From NCBI GenBank assembly GCA_963573315.1, contig OY752142.1, positions 1,240,001 to 1,304,000 on the forward strand: a DNA stretch of 64,000 nt, given 5' to 3'. The translations under genes were made by a program, and so were the position numbers. The notes beneath the pieces are model-generated. The model did not search any database. It saw nothing but the letters and a program-made list of their open reading frames with translations, and was not told the DNA's origin. The first letter of the stretch is position 1, and each line of letters starts with the position of its first letter. Below, one piece after another: positions 34,101-44,998 of the stretch. The DNA is from Entomortierella parvispora (lineage: Eukaryota; Mortierellomycota; Mortierellomycetes; Mortierellales; Mortierellaceae).

Positions 34101-36143
34101 TCGCATTTGCTCCTAGATGTCCTAGAGCATGAGTCTTGTGGAGGATTTCGTCCTTTATTTTGTTTTCGTGTACCGTGCGCATTATGGTGTCACTGTTTTG
34201 CATGATGTGCATGTAGGCATTGACAATATACGCTTGGTTGGAATCGTAGCGCGTTTGCATTGATGCTGGGAATAGTCTGGACAAGTGGTCAGGTAGGATA
34301 TTCATGACTCCAGGTCGATATTCTACGGCGAAGTCGTAGCTCAAAATAGTCTCATGCCATCCTGTAAGCATGGAATTCAGATCCTTTTGGGTATGAATGT
34401 ATATAAGAGCGCGGTGGTCAGTATAGAGTGTAAAATGTCTGCCCCACAAGTAATAATGAAACTTTGTAAGTGCGAAAACGATACCCAGTAATTCTTTTTG
34501 GGTTGCTGAGTAGCGACGTTCTCGGTCCTGTAGTGATCGTGCCATGAACGATATATACCTGTTCTGCCATTTCTTCTTGGATTCGTTATATACTCGTTGG
34601 TATAGCACCGCTGCGACGCCCACGTTGGATGCATCAGTGGCAACGTAGAACATCAGTGAAAAATCCGGGAAGTGCAGGATGGGAGCCATGCTCAGTAATT
34701 TTTTAAAAGCATTGAAGGCGTCCAGTTCATCCTGATTGAGCTTGAAAGGTTTTGTCTCGTGCCTTAATTTGTCTAATGGTGCCGCTAGTGTACTGAACAG
34801 CGGAATAAACTCCCGGAAGAAATTGAAGGTGCCCATGTATGATTGTACTTGAGTGCCCGTCGTTGGGGGTACCCATTGCTCGATATTGGCAAGCTTGGTG
34901 GGGTCGACACGCTTACCAGCTAAGTCCACCACGAAGCCCAAGAGGACAATTTGTGTGGCATAGAAATGCGACTTATCCGGGTTGATAATTAGGTTAGCTT
35001 TTGTAAGCCGCTCAATTACGCATTTGACATGTTCTGCATGCTCCTCTCTGGTCTTAGAGAAAATGACGATGTCGTCGATAAAAACCAACACGAAAGGCAA
35101 GTCGCCCAGGATGCGCGTCATTCCACGTTGGAAAATACTGGAGAGAGGTTTTAGTCCGAACGGGGCTCGCCGGAACATATACTGAATTCCACGGTGCATA
35201 AAGGCCGTCAGTGGTTGGTGGCCTGCTTCAATAGGTAGGCGATGATAAGCTTGCGTAAGATCAATTGTGGAATATATTGCATGCCCTCCAATTTGTTGCA
35301 GGATATCCAATATCAATGGTACAGGGTGATTGTCATCCTTGAGTAGCTTGTTCAAGGGTCGTGGATCGAGACAGACTCGCCATTTCGTTTTATTGCCTAG
35401 TAGGTCTTTCTTGGCCGCCAGAGTCAACGTATTGTTGTGGCGATTATTGGCCGGCGCATGTGTGATGACTCCATCCTTAAGCCATTTGTCAACTTGCTCA
35501 TCGAAGATATGTTGCTGCTGTTCGGCGAATTTTCTTGGCCGGCGATACACCGTGGTACCTTCTGGAACGTCTAGGAAGACATGCATTTCAGGTAGTGTGC
35601 AGTGGCTATCCAGAGGAATTTGGGCATTGCCGTGTAACGCTCCCTCAATTTCGTTCATAAATTGTGCCTTACACTTTTTGAATTTGTCCGTAAGTTCTTC
35701 AGCTGGAGTTTCTAGAGGTAGCGTCGATGGCTTCTCGTCCGGTATCGGAGGTGGGAGGGTATGTGCGTGTGCACGACCATCTGCTATGCCTCCAATGGTG
35801 AACCCGAGTTTGTTGAATAAATCCATTCCGATGACGAAAGGATACTGCAAGTCAAAGACTTCGAATGAAGTGAGCAAGAAGTGTTCGTTACACTCTATCT
35901 CTATCTGTTCCGTTGTTCCTGTACGGGCCACATGCATTTCCTTGTGTCCTAGGAATATATTTCCGTGTGCTTTGTTCACATTTAGTTTGAGGTTGTCTAC
36001 GATTGATTTGTCAATGAAGGACTTGGTAGCTCCTGAGTCAAGTAGAGCTTCAAACTGATACCCTTCGAAGTAGATAGGTACTATTAATCTGGAGTCAGCA
36101 TCCTTTTCATCTACGAGTTCGTTGTACACGATTGTTTCATGAG

Positions 36144-39100
36144 TAAAAAGTATACGGCACACAGAGTCGGTAAGAATGAGAGAGGGATCTCTTGATTTAT
36201 TGTAACGATCAGGTATATGTACCTGATCGGGCCTCTGTGACTGCCTTGCCGCCAGCAGCATTATTTGGTTCCAAAATCTTTGCCTTTGCCACCAAATTAT
36301 GCGACATGACTTCCCCTCCCATGGAGAGTGTAGCGAGATCTGGCGCTGCTGGCAGCGTAGAGGGTAAAAAATAAAACCTCTTTGCTAACTCTAAGATATT
36401 TTGAGGGAAAAATATGAAAACCTCATGTGATATTGTTGAAGGGGAGGCTATGTGGGATCGAAACCCTTCTTGGCATTTGTTGCCGTGATTTCAGCCCCTT
36501 GGTAAATATCTCTTTTGTCTTTGCTGCGATGGATTCTTCTTTTCTTTAACAAGTTTCCAGTAGTCTCGAACGCATTGTTTTTCGATGAAGTTTTCTTCAG
36601 GTTCCCATGTGTAATCCTCTTCTGAGTAGCCTACCCATTTTGCTTTGTATTCCCACTCCCCCCCTCGGGAAGGATGTGGTCGGTGGTCAAGAATGTATTC
36701 GATTTCAAAAATTGGCAGAGTCGCCAGATCTTCTAATACCAGTTTGAGCTGAGAAGGAGCATAGTTGCGGCTAAGAAGTTCGCCAGTACCATCACGAAGT
36801 TCGTATGAACCACCGGATGTGCGGCGCACTACAGTGTATGGCCCTTCGTAGCGAGGCGTAAGCTTGTTGCCGAGAATTGGATCAAGCGTCATTACTTTGG
36901 CGCCGTCTGGGAAATCATTCTGCAAGACGGTCGCATTGAATCTCGCAATCATTCTCCTTTGTGTCTCTTGTGATTTTTTGTCAATGGCAGGGAACACAAC
37001 TTCTGTCATATATTGGAGTCTTTCGCAGAGGTCTGCGTGAGTCATAGTAGTTCTTGTAGATTTGGAGTAATTTTGGAAGCCGTTGGCCTTCCGAGCAAAG
37101 AAGAGAGAAAACGGGGATGAATTATGGAGGGCGACGATCCTTGAGTTCATTGCAAGCTGTGCCATAGGGACATGAAGGTCCCAGGAGTCTTGTTTTTGTT
37201 GATGCTCCTTTTTGATGATGTCGACTGCAATTTTGACGTGTCGTTCTGCGACGCCATTACCTCGAGGGTGGTATGGTGTAAGAAGCCTGTGATCGACACC
37301 GAACTGAGTAGTCATTGTGTGCATAAGTTTGTTCACAAATTCTCTGCCGTTGTCGGATTGTAAAACGCGAGGAAAACCAATAGTACAGAATATGTCAAAG
37401 AGGGCGCGTGCCACTGTATTGGCCTGTTTGTCAGGTATGGCCTTGAGAAATACGAAGCGGGTGCAAACATCCACTAGGATGAGGAGGAAGACATTGCCTG
37501 TTGTAGATAACGGGAATGGTCCAGCCAAGTCCATTGCCATATGATCTCCAGGCAAGTTTGCGTGGATAGCTTTCAGTGGATGGTAGCCCTTGAGACTAAT
37601 GTTGTATTTTTGGCAATCCGGGCATTTCTTAACCCAAGCTAGGCAGTCATCCGTGAGACGGGGCCATGTGCATTGCTCAGCATGGATGGAGCGTACCATC
37701 GCATTTGCTCCTAGATGTCCTAGAGCATGAGTCTTGTGGAGGATTTCGTCCTTTATTTTGTTTTCGTGTACCGTGCGCATTATGGTGTCGCTGTTTTGCA
37801 TGATGTGCATGTAGGCATTGACAATATACGCTTGGTTGGAATCGTAGCGCGTTTGCATTGATGCTGGGAATAGTCTGGACAAGTGGTCAGGTAGGATATT
37901 CATGACTCCAGGTCGATATTCTACGGCGAAGTCGTAGCTCAAAATAGTCTCATGCCATCCTGTAAGCATGGAATTCAGATCCTTTTGGGTATGAATGTAT
38001 ATAAGAGCGCGGTGGTCAGTATAGAGTGTAAAATGTCTGCCCCACAAGTAATAATGAAACTTTGTAAGTGCGAAAACGATACCCAGTAATTCTTTTTGGG
38101 TTGCTGAGTAGCGACGTTCTCGGTCCTGTAGTGATCGTGCCATGAACGATATATACCTGTTCTGCCATTTCTTCTTGGATTCGTTATATACTCGTTGGTA
38201 TAGCACCGCTGCGACGCCCACGTTGGATGCATCAGTGGCAACGTAGAACATCAGTGAAAAATCCGGGAAGTGCAGGATGGGAGCCATGCTCAGTAATTTT
38301 TTAAAAGCATTGAAGGCGTCCAGTTCATCCTGATTGAGCTTGAAAGGTTTTGTCTCGTGCCTTAATTTGTCTAATGGTGCCGCTAGTGTACTGAACAGCG
38401 GAATAAACTCCCGGAAGAAATTGAAGGTGCCCATGTATGATTGTACTTGAGTGCCCGTCGTTGGGGGTACCCATTGCTCGATATTGGCAAGCTTGGTGGG
38501 GTCGACACGCTTACCAGCTAAGTCCACCACGAAGCCCAAGAGGACAATTTGTGTGGCATAGAAATGCGACTTATCCGGGTTGATAATTAGGTTAGCTTTT
38601 GTAAGCCGCTCAATTACGCATTTGACATGTTCTGCATGCTCCTCTCTGGTCTTAGAGAAAATGACGATGTCGTCGATAAAAACCAACACGAAAGGCAAGT
38701 CGCCCAGGATGCGCGTCATTCCACGTTGGAAAATACTGGAGAGAGGTTTTAGTCCGAACGGGGCTCGCCGGAACATATACTGAATTCCACGGTGCATAAA
38801 GGCCGTCAGTGGTTGGTGGCCTGCTTCAATAGGTAGGCGATGATAAGCTTGCGTAAGATCAATTGTGGAATATATTGCATGCCCTCCAATTTGTTGCAGG
38901 ATATCCAATATCAATGGTACAGGGTGATTGTCATCCTTGAGTAGCTTGTTCAAGGGTCGTGGATCGAGACAGACTCGCCATTTCGTTTTATTGCCTAGTA
39001 GGTCTTTCTTGGCCGCCAGAGTCAACGTATTGTTGTGGCGATTATTGGCCGGCGCATGTGTGATGACTCCATCCTTAAGCCATTTGTCAACTTGCTCATC

Positions 39101-42100
39101 GAAGATATGTTGCTGCTGTTCGGCGAATTTTCTTGGCCGGCGATACACCGTGGTACCTTCTGGAACGTCTAGGAAGACATGCATTTCAGGTAGTGTGCAG
39201 TGGCTATCCAGAGGAATTTGGGCATTGCCGTGTAACGCTCCCTCAATTTCGTTCATAAATTGTGCCTTACACTTTTTGAATTTGTCCGTAAGTTCTTCAG
39301 CTGGAGTTTCTAGAGGTAGCGTCGATGGCTTCTCGTCCGGTATCGGAGGTGGGAGGGTATGTGCGTGTGCACGACCATCTGCTATGCCTCCAATGGTGAA
39401 CCCGAGTTTGTTGAATAAATCCATTCCGATGACGAAAGGATACTGCAAGTCAAAGACTTCGAATGAAGTGAGCAAGAAGTGTTCGTTACACTCTATCTCT
39501 ATCTGTTCCGTTGTTCCTGTACGGGCCACATGCATTTCCTTGTGTCCTAGGAATATATTTCCGTGTGCTTTGTTCACATTTAGTTTGAGGTTGTCTACGA
39601 TTGATTTGTCAATGAAGGACTTGGTAGCTCCTGAGTCAAGTAGAGCTTCAAACTGATACCCTTCGAAGTAGATAGGTACTATTAATCTGGAGTCAGCATC
39701 CTTTTCATCTACGAGTTCGTTGTACACGATTGTTTCATGAGTACTCAATTGTTCTTCGTTTATTGTCATACTGCCTTGTAACTCTGTACTTCCCCTGCCT
39801 GCGTGCCCCAATATGGAATCAGTCAGATGAATTAACTTGATGAAATTTTCTTCCAGTATCGGTGGTACGTCCTTAGCCTGAGGTGAGTTAAGGGCAGAAG
39901 TTAGCATGTTGAAGTGAAGATCTTGGTAAGGCTTCCATGCTTTTCCGCGAAGTATATGAAGAGGGTTCTTACGATAGTTACGGTCTCGTGAGTTATTATT
40001 ATCCTGGTCTTCTCGACGGTTACGAGAATCAGATTGGTAGGGTTCATAGCGACCTGATCCTCGGGCAGAATACCCTGGGTTCTTGTGGTCGGCTCTGTCC
40101 CGGTTGTCATTATAATTGTTTGAGCGACCTCTGCTCCGTTCTTCGTTCATACGTGTGCGGCACTTGTCCATTGAGTGACCAGGTTTACGGCAGTATTCGC
40201 ATTCAAAGTGGTTTTTTGTGGTATGGTTACCGTTCTTCTTGCAGGTGTCACAGTACAATCCTTTGGCTCCGGCGGTATCCTTGACAGCCTTTTGATCATT
40301 GATGGGCACCAAAGGGGCGCGGAAGTCATCGCGTGCATTGCTGGGCCCTGTGAGTTTACTCAAGGCGGCGCAGAAATCGCTGATAGTAAGAGGACTGTCC
40401 GGCAGCTGCACCAAGTGGCGGTTAGCCATCTGGAACCGGGAATTAACAGTGTCCATCTCCTGGGATGAAATGCCTTGACGCAGTAGGGTGAGGATGAGGT
40501 CGTTGTCATCTTGAATGCGGTACACTCTGGTAGCGCGCGCGATACGGTGGGCGTAGTGACGGTACGGTTCCCCTTGATGGCGGCCAAAGTTGGTCAGGTT
40601 AGACAAGGCTGCCTCTCGCTCTTCAGTGGTTAAGCAAGTTTCGAAGAATGTTCTTTCCAGGTAATCGATGGTGATCACCTCTTGATTGTCTGCAAAGATG
40701 GCCTTGAGTTTGTCGTGAAAATGTTGGCTCAGAACAAGATAGCACAGGTACCTGTCACCATGAGATCGGAGGTAGGTTTCTCCAAGGTATGGCACCACTT
40801 CTCGTTCGAAGTGAGCCCACCAGTCATAAGCGGATTTAGTATCAGCTTCTCCAAATCGCTTCCATTGAGGCAGTGGCTTGACTGGAAATCCTGCTTCAGA
40901 GCGCATTGGTCCTTGCGGTGTCGAGGAAGCAGCGTTGCTGTCTTGAGCCGGTGCCTGCTGACTTGCCCACTGTGCGGGAACAGGCTGGCGCATGTCACAC
41001 AGCATATGATAATTTATCTCCAAGGCGTCGTGCCTTTGCTTAATCATCATAAGTTTCTTCCTGTACTCATTCGTCTTCCCTTGATCCAGGTCGAGAGTCG
41101 TATTGGTAATTTCATTACGTGCGATGAGGATCGTGTATGACCGCATTTGTTGCTTGGCGGTGGTCATTGCCAAGTGCATTGTTGCGATCTCATGTTCTAG
41201 TTGCTCATCTGAGAATAGCACAAGATCGTCTTCCTGAGGAGGCGTGGTTACGGCGCCTGTGATTGACATTGGCATCCCAGGCTGGCGCTTAGGGATTGAA
41301 GGCAGCTGTGAAGGCAGTGTTCCTTCAAATGTCGTGACTTCGTCGTCGATATCCATACTCTCAGCTGTTGCCTCGTTGCAGGGTTCTGTCACGGAAGTGG
41401 CGGTGGTAGCGAAGGTAGCATTGGCAGCATCAGTAGCTGAAGTAGCATCACCTGTGTTGGCGATCTGTCCAAGGTTGGGTGCGGGCTGAGCACTAGTAGC
41501 CGACGCCACAGGGATGACTACCGCCGTCAGACGGGTACGGTTGACCTTTGGGGTGTATTTCGTCATGAGTGAGAATCCGATCTAGTAGATCCGAATGAAT
41601 GAATTGCGAATGAGTGAAATGGGAAAAAACAACAGTCACAAAGTTGTCACGTGATGATGGGGTTCAGTGCGCTCGGTAGCTACAGCTGAGGGGAATCTAA
41701 CGAGCTGTTTCGTTTAGATGGATGGATTGGATTGATGGTCGGATGGGTGCTCCGAAGTTGAGTGCATGAGTATGCGGAATGGGGGCTAATTCCGGTGAAT
41801 CGGTGGTGAGATCAAGGTTGATCCAAGTGAATTTCGTTGTTGATCCACGTTAATGGGTTGATCCAACTGAATGTCGTCGTTGATCCAAGTGAATGCCGTT
41901 GTTGATCCGGGTTAATGGGTTGATCCAACTGAATGTCGTCGTTGATCCAAGTGAATGCCGTTGTTGATCCGGGTTAATGGGTTGATCCAACTGAATGTCG
42001 TCGTTGATCCAAGTGAATGCCGTTGTTGACAATGGATGTGGATGTGGATGACAATGGATATGGATGACAATGGATGTGGATGACAATGGATGTGGATGTG

Positions 42101-42314
42101 GATGGATGTGGATGTGGATGGATGAGAGATCCTCTTCTTTACCGAAAAAAATAAAAAGTATACGGCACACAGAGTCGGTAAGAATGAGAGAGGGATCTCT
42201 TGATTTATTGTAACGATCAGGTATATGTACCTGATCGGGCCTCTGTGACTGCCTTGCCGCCAGCAGCATTATTTGGTTCCAAAATCTTTGCCTTTGCCAC
42301 CAAATTATGCGACA
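36144..42314 (-). mobile_element. Ty3/gypsy chromovirus B3, complete, nested in B2
   Basis: 163-bp LTRs at 36144-36306 and 42152-42314, flanked by ATGAG on both sides. 6,171 bp, three bases shorter than B1 in an A-run near 41625. The LTRs appear identical by eye, which indicates a very recent insertion. Confidence 0.94.
36491..41566 (-). CDS. Element B3 Gag-Pol polyprotein (1,691 aa)
   Basis: Complete frame with the same domain order as B1: Gag, CCHC, protease LLDSGATKSF, FIDD-type reverse transcriptase, RNase H, HHCC/DDE integrase, chromodomain. Differences from B1 seen near the N-terminus are Arg-to-Thr at residue 11 and Arg-to-His in NYHMLCDM. Intact frame, matched LTRs and a perfect target duplication make this the best candidate for an active copy in the window. 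Confidence 0.94.
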   Translation of the reverse strand: MTKYTPKVNRTRLTAVVIPVASATSAQPAPNLGQIANTGDATSATDAANATFATTATSVTEPCNEATAESMDIDDEVTTFEGTLPSQLPSIPKRQPGMPMSITGAVTTPPQEDDLVLFSDEQLEHEIATMHLAMTTAKQQMRSYTILIARNEITNTTLDLDQGKTNEYRKKLMMIKQRHDALEINYHMLCDMRQPVPAQWASQQAPAQDSNAASSTPQGPMRSEAGFPVKPLPQWKRFGEADTKSAYDWWAHFEREVVPYLGETYLRSHGDRYLCYLVLSQHFHDKLKAIFADNQEVITIDYLERTFFETCLTTEEREAALSNLTNFGRHQGEPYRHYAHRIARATRVYRIQDDNDLILTLLRQGISSQEMDTVNSRFQMANRHLVQLPDSPLTISDFCAALSKLTGPSNARDDFRAPLVPINDQKAVKDTAGAKGLYCDTCKKNGNHTTKNHFECEYCRKPGHSMDKCRTRMNEERSRGRSNNYNDNRDRADHKNPGYSARGSGRYEPYQSDSRNRREDQDNNNSRDRNYRKNPLHILRGKAWKPYQDLHFNMLTSALNSPQAKDVPPILEENFIKLIHLTDSILGHAGRGSTELQGSMTINEEQLSTHETIVYNELVDEKDADSRLIVPIYFEGYQFEALLDSGATKSFIDKSIVDNLKLNVNKAHGNIFLGHKEMHVARTGTTEQIEIECNEHFLLTSFEVFDLQYPFVIGMDLFNKLGFTIGGIADGRAHAHTLPPPIPDEKPSTLPLETPAEELTDKFKKCKAQFMNEIEGALHGNAQIPLDSHCTLPEMHVFLDVPEGTTVYRRPRKFAEQQQHIFDEQVDKWLKDGVITHAPANNRHNNTLTLAAKKDLLGNKTKWRVCLDPRPLNKLLKDDNHPVPLILDILQQIGGHAIYSTIDLTQAYHRLPIEAGHQPLTAFMHRGIQYMFRRAPFGLKPLSSIFQRGMTRILGDLPFVLVFIDDIVIFSKTREEHAEHVKCVIERLTKANLIINPDKSHFYATQIVLLGFVVDLAGKRVDPTKLANIEQWVPPTTGTQVQSYMGTFNFFREFIPLFSTLAAPLDKLRHETKPFKLNQDELDAFNAFKKLLSMAPILHFPDFSLMFYVATDASNVGVAAVLYQRVYNESKKKWQNRYISFMARSLQDRERRYSATQKELLGIVFALTKFHYYLWGRHFTLYTDHRALIYIHTQKDLNSMLTGWHETILSYDFAVEYRPGVMNILPDHLSRLFPASMQTRYDSNQAYIVNAYMHIMQNSDTIMRTVHENKIKDEILHKTHALGHLGANAMVRSIHAEQCTWPRLTDDCLAWVKKCPDCQKYNISLKGYHPLKAIHANLPGDHMAMDLAGPFPLSTTGNVFLLILVDVCTRFVFLKAIPDKQANTVARALFDIFCTIGFPRVLQSDNGREFVNKLMHTMTTQFGVDHRLLTPYHPRGNGVAERHVKIAVDIIKKEHQQKQDSWDLHVPMAQLAMNSRIVALHNSSPFSLFFARKANGFQNYSKSTRTTMTHADLCERLQYMTEVVFPAIDKKSQETQRRMIARFNATVLQNDFPDGAKVMTLDPILGNKLTPRYEGPYTVVRRTSGGSYELRDGTGELLSRNYAPSQLKLVLEDLATLPIFEIEYILDHRPHPSRGGEWEYKAKWVGYSEEDYTWEPEENFIEKQCVRDYWKLVKEKKNPSQQRQKRYLPRG

Positions 42315-44998
42315 ATGAGTACTCAATTGTTCTTCGTTTATTGTCATACTGCCTTGTAACTCTGTACTTCCCCTGCCTGCGTGCCCCAATATGGAATCAG
42401 TCAGATGAATTAACTTGATGAAATTTTCTTCCAGTATCGGTGGTACGTCCTTAGCCTGAGGTGAGTTAAGGGCAGAAGTTAGCATGTTGAAGTGAAGATC
42501 TTGGTAAGGCTTCCATGCTTTTCCGCGAAGTATATGAAGAGGGTTCTTACGATAGTTACGGTCTCGTGAGTTATTATTATCCTGGTCTTCTCGACGGTTA
42601 CGAGAATCAGATTGGTAGGGTTCATAGCGACCTGATCCTCGGGCAGAATACCCTGGGTTCTTGTGGTCGGCTCTGTCCCGGTTGTCATTATAATTGTTTG
42701 AGCGACCTCTGCTCCGTTCTTCGTTCATACGTGTGCGGCACTTGTCCATTGAGTGACCAGGTTTACGGCAGTATTCGCATTCAAAGTGGTTTTTTGTGGT
42801 ATGGTTACCGTTCTTCTTGCAGGTGTCACAGTACAATCCTTTGGCTCCGGCGGTATCCTTGACAGCCTTTTGATCATTGATGGGCACCAAAGGGGCGCGG
42901 AAGTCATCGCGTGCATTGCTGGGCCCTGTGAGTTTACTCAAGGCGGCGCAGAAATCGCTGATAGTAAGAGGACTGTCCGGCAGCTGCACCAAGTGGCGGT
43001 TAGCCATCTGGAACCGGGAATTAACAGTGTCCATCTCCTGGGATGAAATGCCTTGACGCAGTAGGGTGAGGATGAGGTCGTTGTCATCTTGAATGCGGTA
43101 CACTCTGGTAGCGCGCGCGATACGGTGGGCGTAGTGACGGTACGGTTCCCCTTGATGGCGGCCAAAGTTGGTCAGGTTAGACAAGGCTGCCTCTCGCTCT
43201 TCAGTGGTTAAGCAAGTTTCGAAGAATGTTCTTTCCAGGTAATCGATGGTGATCACCTCTTGATTGTCTGCAAAGATGGCCTTGAGTTTGTCGTGAAAAT
43301 GTTGGCTCAGAACAAGATAGCACAGGTACCTGTCACCATGAGATCGGAGGTAGGTTTCTCCAAGGTATGGCACCACTTCTCGTTCGAAGTGAGCCCACCA
43401 GTCATAAGCGGATTTAGTATCAGCTTCTCCAAATCGCTTCCATTGAGGCAGTGGCTTGACTGGAAATCCTGCTTCAGAGCGCATTGGTCCTTGCGGTGTC
43501 GAGGAAGCAGCGTTGCTGTCTTGAGCCGGTGCCTGCTGACTTGCCCACTGTGCGGGAACAGGCTGGCGCATGTCACACAGCATACGATAATTTATCTCCA
43601 AGGCGTCGTGCCTTTGCTTAATCATCATAAGTTTCTTCCTGTACTCATTCGTCTTCCCTTGATCCAGGTCGAGAGTCGTATTGGTAATTTCATTACGTGC
43701 GATGAGGATCGTGTATGACCGCATTTGTTGCTTGGCGGTGGTCATTGCCAAGTGCATTGTTGCGATCTCATGTTCTAGTTGCTCATCTGAGAATAGCACA
43801 AGATCGTCTTCCTGAGGAGGCGTGGTTACGGCGCCTGTGATTGACATTGGCATCCCAGGCTGGCGCTTAGGGATTGAAGGCAGCTGTGAAGGCAGTGTTC
43901 CTTCAAATGTCGTGACTTCGTCGTCGATATCCATACTCTCAGCTGTTGCCTCGTTGCAGGGTTCTGTCACGGAAGTGGCGGTGGTAGCGAAGGTAGCATT
44001 GGCAGCATCAGTAGCTGAAGTAGCATCACCTGTGTTGGCGATCTGTCCAAGGTTGGGTGCGGGCTGAGCACTAGTAGCCGACGCCACAGGGATGACTACC
44101 GCCGTCAGACGGGCACGGTTGACCTTTGGGGTGTATTTCGTCATGAGTGAGAATCCGATCTAGTAGATCCGAATGAATGAATTGCGAATGAGTGAAATGG
44201 GAAAAAAAAACAACAGTCACAAAGTTGTCACGTGATGATGGGGTTCAGTGCGCTCGGTAGCTACAGCTGAGGGGAATCTAACGAGCTGTTTCGTTTAGAT
44301 GGATGGATTGGATTGATGGTCGGATGGGTGCTCCGAAGTTGAGTGCATGAGTATGCGGAATGGGGGCTAATTCCGGTGAATCGGTGGTGAGATCAAGGTT
44401 GATCCAAGTGAATTTCGTTGTTGATCCACGTTAATGGGTTGATCCAACTGAATGTCGTCGTTGATCCAAGTGAATGCCGTTGTTGATCCGGGTTAATGGG
44501 TTGATCCAACTGAATGTCGTCGTTGATCCAAGTGAATGCCGTTGTTGATCCGGGTTAATGGGTTGATCCAACTGAATGTCGTCGTTGATCCAAGTGAATG
44601 CCGTTGTTGACAATGGATGTGGATGTGGATGACAATGGATATGGATGACAATGGATGTGGATGACAATGGATGTGGATGTGGATGGATGTGGATGTGGAT
44701 GGATGAGAGATCCTCTTCTTTACCGAAAAAAATAAAAAGTATACGGCACACAGAGTCGGTAAGAATGAGAGAGGGATCTCTTGATTTATTGTAACGATCA
44801 GGTATATGTACCTGATCGGGCCTCTGTGACTGCCTTGCCGCCAGCAGCATTATTTGGTTCCAAAATCTTTGCCTTTGCCACCAAATTATGCGACAGAAAG
44901 AATCACTTTGCTGGTGATTGTCCTGTCAAGAAAGCCCGCCTTGCAGCTGTTTCCGTCGAAGGTGTGTCTTTCGAATTTGATTCGGAAAACGAGTCGGC

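Larger units (their letters stand above)
32893..44144 (-). pseudogene. Element B2 Gag-Pol, split by B3
   Basis: The same 1,691-residue design as B1. The C-terminal part (protease to chromodomain) is at 32893..36143 and the N-terminal Gag part is at 42320..44144. The two segments total 5,076 bases, a whole number of codons, so the only lesion seen is B3. The copy differs from B1 by an Arg-to-Lys change in the integrase (KSTKTTMT, T at 33455 against C at 24124). Confidence 0.92.
32546..44895 (-). mobile_element. Ty3/gypsy chromovirus B2, interrupted by B3
   Basis: 163-bp LTRs at 32546-32708 and 44733-44895, with target duplicates GAAAG at 32541-32545 and 44896-44900. The internal region is split by B3, with ATGAG duplicated at 36139-36143 and 42315-42319. 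Net length without B3 is 6,174 bp, identical to B1. Confidence 0.93.

Noticed and set aside
41850-42140. His/Pro-rich C-terminal extension of the B2 Gag half and a similar frame at 28924-29210
   Set aside because: These are translations of the leader tandem repeats and LTR read antisense or past the B copy boundary, not protein.
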